Assembly: GCA_029212955.1 (NCBI GenBank)
Contig: JARGOW010000029.1
Coordinates: 1-6,125 of the forward strand
DNA length: 6,125 nt
From: Planctomycetota bacterium
Lineage (GTDB): Bacteria; Planctomycetota; UBA1135; GCA-002686595
Direction: 5' to 3'
The position numbers and the translations under genes are program-made. The notes below the pieces were generated by a model that was not told the DNA's origin, did not search any database, and worked only from the letters and a program-made list of their open reading frames with translations. The first letter of the stretch is position 1. The number at the start of each line of letters is the position of its first letter. Below are positions 4,883-6,125 of the stretch, piece by piece.

Positions 4883-6125
4883 GTCAGAACCAAATCGGAG
4901 AGGAAGAGGACTTCCAGAGTTCCAAAATCCAATTGGGTACGTGGAAGCGCCTGGCGGCATTTTCACGGGCCTATCCCAGCAAGCTGTGGACCCTCGCATT
5001 CTTTGCGATCACCACAGGAGCGGTGGAGACGGCATTCCCATTGGTTTCCAAGTACCTGATCGACGCCATCACCGAATGGCAGCAGGACCCGTCCGGAGTC
5101 GCTCCGGCCTTTGGTCCGTACATCTGGGCCTACACGGGTTTGACCCTGGGCCTGGTGGTCAGCGTATTGGGATTCATCCGGGCGGCGGGCTTCTTGAAGG
5201 CCTCCTGCGCCGCGGATATCCGTACCGAAGGCTTTGCCAAGCTGCAGAGTTTGGAATTCGCCTACTACGACAAGCGTGCCACGGGTTGGCTCATGTCGCG
5301 GCTCACCAGCGATTGCGAACGCCTGGCCAACATCATGGCCTGGGGTTTGCTCGATGTGACCTGGGCCTTCACCTTCCTGATCGGAGCGTCCGCCATCATG
5401 CTGACCCTGCACTGGAAATTGGCCCTTTGGGTCCTCTTGGTCACCCCCCTACTGCTCGTTGTCAGCCGCTTCTTCCAGAAGCGCCTCCTGGTGGCCTCAC
5501 GCAAAATCCGCAAGATCAACTCCACGATCACCGCGGATTTCAATGAATCCATCATGGGCGTGACAACCACCAAGGTATTCACACGCCAGACCGCCAACCA
5601 GGAGGAGTTCGACGGCAAGGCGGATCAGATGTTCGAGGCTAGCGTGCGCAACGCGTTGCTTTCGTCCATGTACCTGCCGATCATCCTGACCCTGGGCAGC
5701 CTGGCCGCGGCCATCGCCCTCATCAAGGGCGGTGTGGAGGTCTCGGGTGGCTTGATCACCCTGGGAACCTTGGTGGCCTTCCTTTCCTACACGCGCATGT
5801 TGTTCGATCCCTTGCAGCAACTGGCCCACATCTTCAGCGAGCTGCAGATGGCCCAGGCCTCGGGGGAACGCATCGTGGAGCTGCTGGAAACCGAACCGGC
5901 CATCTTCGACTCCGAGGAAGTGCTGGCGCGCAAGCGCTTGCAAAGCGAGCGCCCCACCCCCGAAATGGCGGACGATGGTCTGCCCACGGGCGTGGGCGAC
6001 ATTCGCTTCGACAAGGTGAGTTTCCACTACGGCGCTACCGAAGGAAAAGAGCCCACCATGGTCCTAAAGGACATCGACATGGTCGTGAAGAAAGGCGAAA
6101 CCATCGCCCTGGTCGGAGCGACCGG
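4879..6125 (+). CDS. ABC exporter half-transporter, partner subunit, 3'-truncated
   Basis: 415 residues are visible before the window ends. After a short acidic N-terminus comes an elbow helix (TWKRLAAFSRAYPSK), then a six-helix exporter domain, helix 1 at about residues 36-58 and the last pair at about 265-320. FAYYDKRATGWLMSRLTSDC (127-146) and SRKIRKINSTITADFNESI are characteristic of the BmrD/YheH-like partner subunit, clearly different from the first gene's coupling region. The ATPase domain begins with VSFHY (380-384), whose Tyr384 is the adenine-stacking A-loop residue; the sequence stops at GAT(G) at 413-415, inside Walker A. A linker of about 40 residues, rich in charge and proline, joins the two domains. 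It should pair with the upstream subunit to make one full exporter. If the heterodimer reading is right, the unseen Walker B should end in the normal Asp-Glu. Confidence 0.92.
   Translation, partial: MSQNQIGEEEDFQSSKIQLGTWKRLAAFSRAYPSKLWTLAFFAITTGAVETAFPLVSKYLIDAITEWQQDPSGVAPAFGPYIWAYTGLTLGLVVSVLGFIRAAGFLKASCAADIRTEGFAKLQSLEFAYYDKRATGWLMSRLTSDCERLANIMAWGLLDVTWAFTFLIGASAIMLTLHWKLALWVLLVTPLLLVVSRFFQKRLLVASRKIRKINSTITADFNESIMGVTTTKVFTRQTANQEEFDGKADQMFEASVRNALLSSMYLPIILTLGSLAAAIALIKGGVEVSGGLITLGTLVAFLSYTRMLFDPLQQLAHIFSELQMAQASGERIVELLETEPAIFDSEEVLARKRLQSERPTPEMADDGLPTGVGDIRFDKVSFHYGATEGKEPTMVLKDIDMVVKKGETIALVGAT

Noticed and set aside
5497..6027. 176-codon minus-strand frame opposite the second ABC gene
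   Set aside because: The plus strand encodes an unmistakable ABC transmembrane domain here; the antisense product is Gln/His/Gly-rich with no domain.

Overview
The window is a G+C-rich stretch of a Gram-negative-type bacterial chromosome. That type is inferred from a Kdo/LPS-core kinase-like protein, a WaaE/KdtX-like glycosyltransferase and an MsbA/BmrCD-class ABC exporter pair sitting together. The phylum cannot be fixed from the sequence. There are no mobile-element, phage, CRISPR, tRNA or rRNA signatures.

Layout. The left edge cuts a lipopolysaccharide-kinase-like gene (2-589, +; start missing). It converges, with a 21-bp gap, on a SAM-dependent methyltransferase (611-1492, -). A 175-bp divergent promoter region separates the methyltransferase from a family-2 glycosyltransferase (1668-2453, +), whose best start sits exactly where a leaderless transcript would begin and which is followed at once by a strong hairpin terminator (2457-2496). 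Next comes about 415 bp without a long gene. It holds an SD-preceded 21-codon open frame (2649-2714), a ladder of mutually exclusive RNA hairpins, and a clear intrinsic terminator (2769-2799). Two ABC half-transporter genes follow: the first complete (2912-4882, TTG start), the second (from 4879) overlapping it by ATGA and cut by the right edge inside its Walker A motif.

How the genes fit together. The kinase, methyltransferase and glycosyltransferase look like surface-glycan (LPS core or similar) decoration enzymes. The ABC pair has the hallmarks of a heterodimeric exporter: the first subunit carries Asp in place of the catalytic Glu after Walker B, as in the degenerate-site subunits of BmrCD/TM287-288-type pumps. 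Its cargo could be a lipid or glycolipid (fitting the neighbours) or a drug.

The most interesting element is the leader at 2649-2799. A segment starting at the stop codon of the small frame can pair over 12 positions (10 Watson-Crick, one G-U, one mismatch) with the 5' arm of the terminator, enclosing two further hairpins. This is the architecture of a transcription attenuator, placed just upstream of a heterodimeric ABC exporter. It resembles in principle the ribosome-mediated attenuation known for Bacillus subtilis bmrCD, although the sequence and the host type look different. The pairings are read directly from the sequence; the regulatory role is inference.
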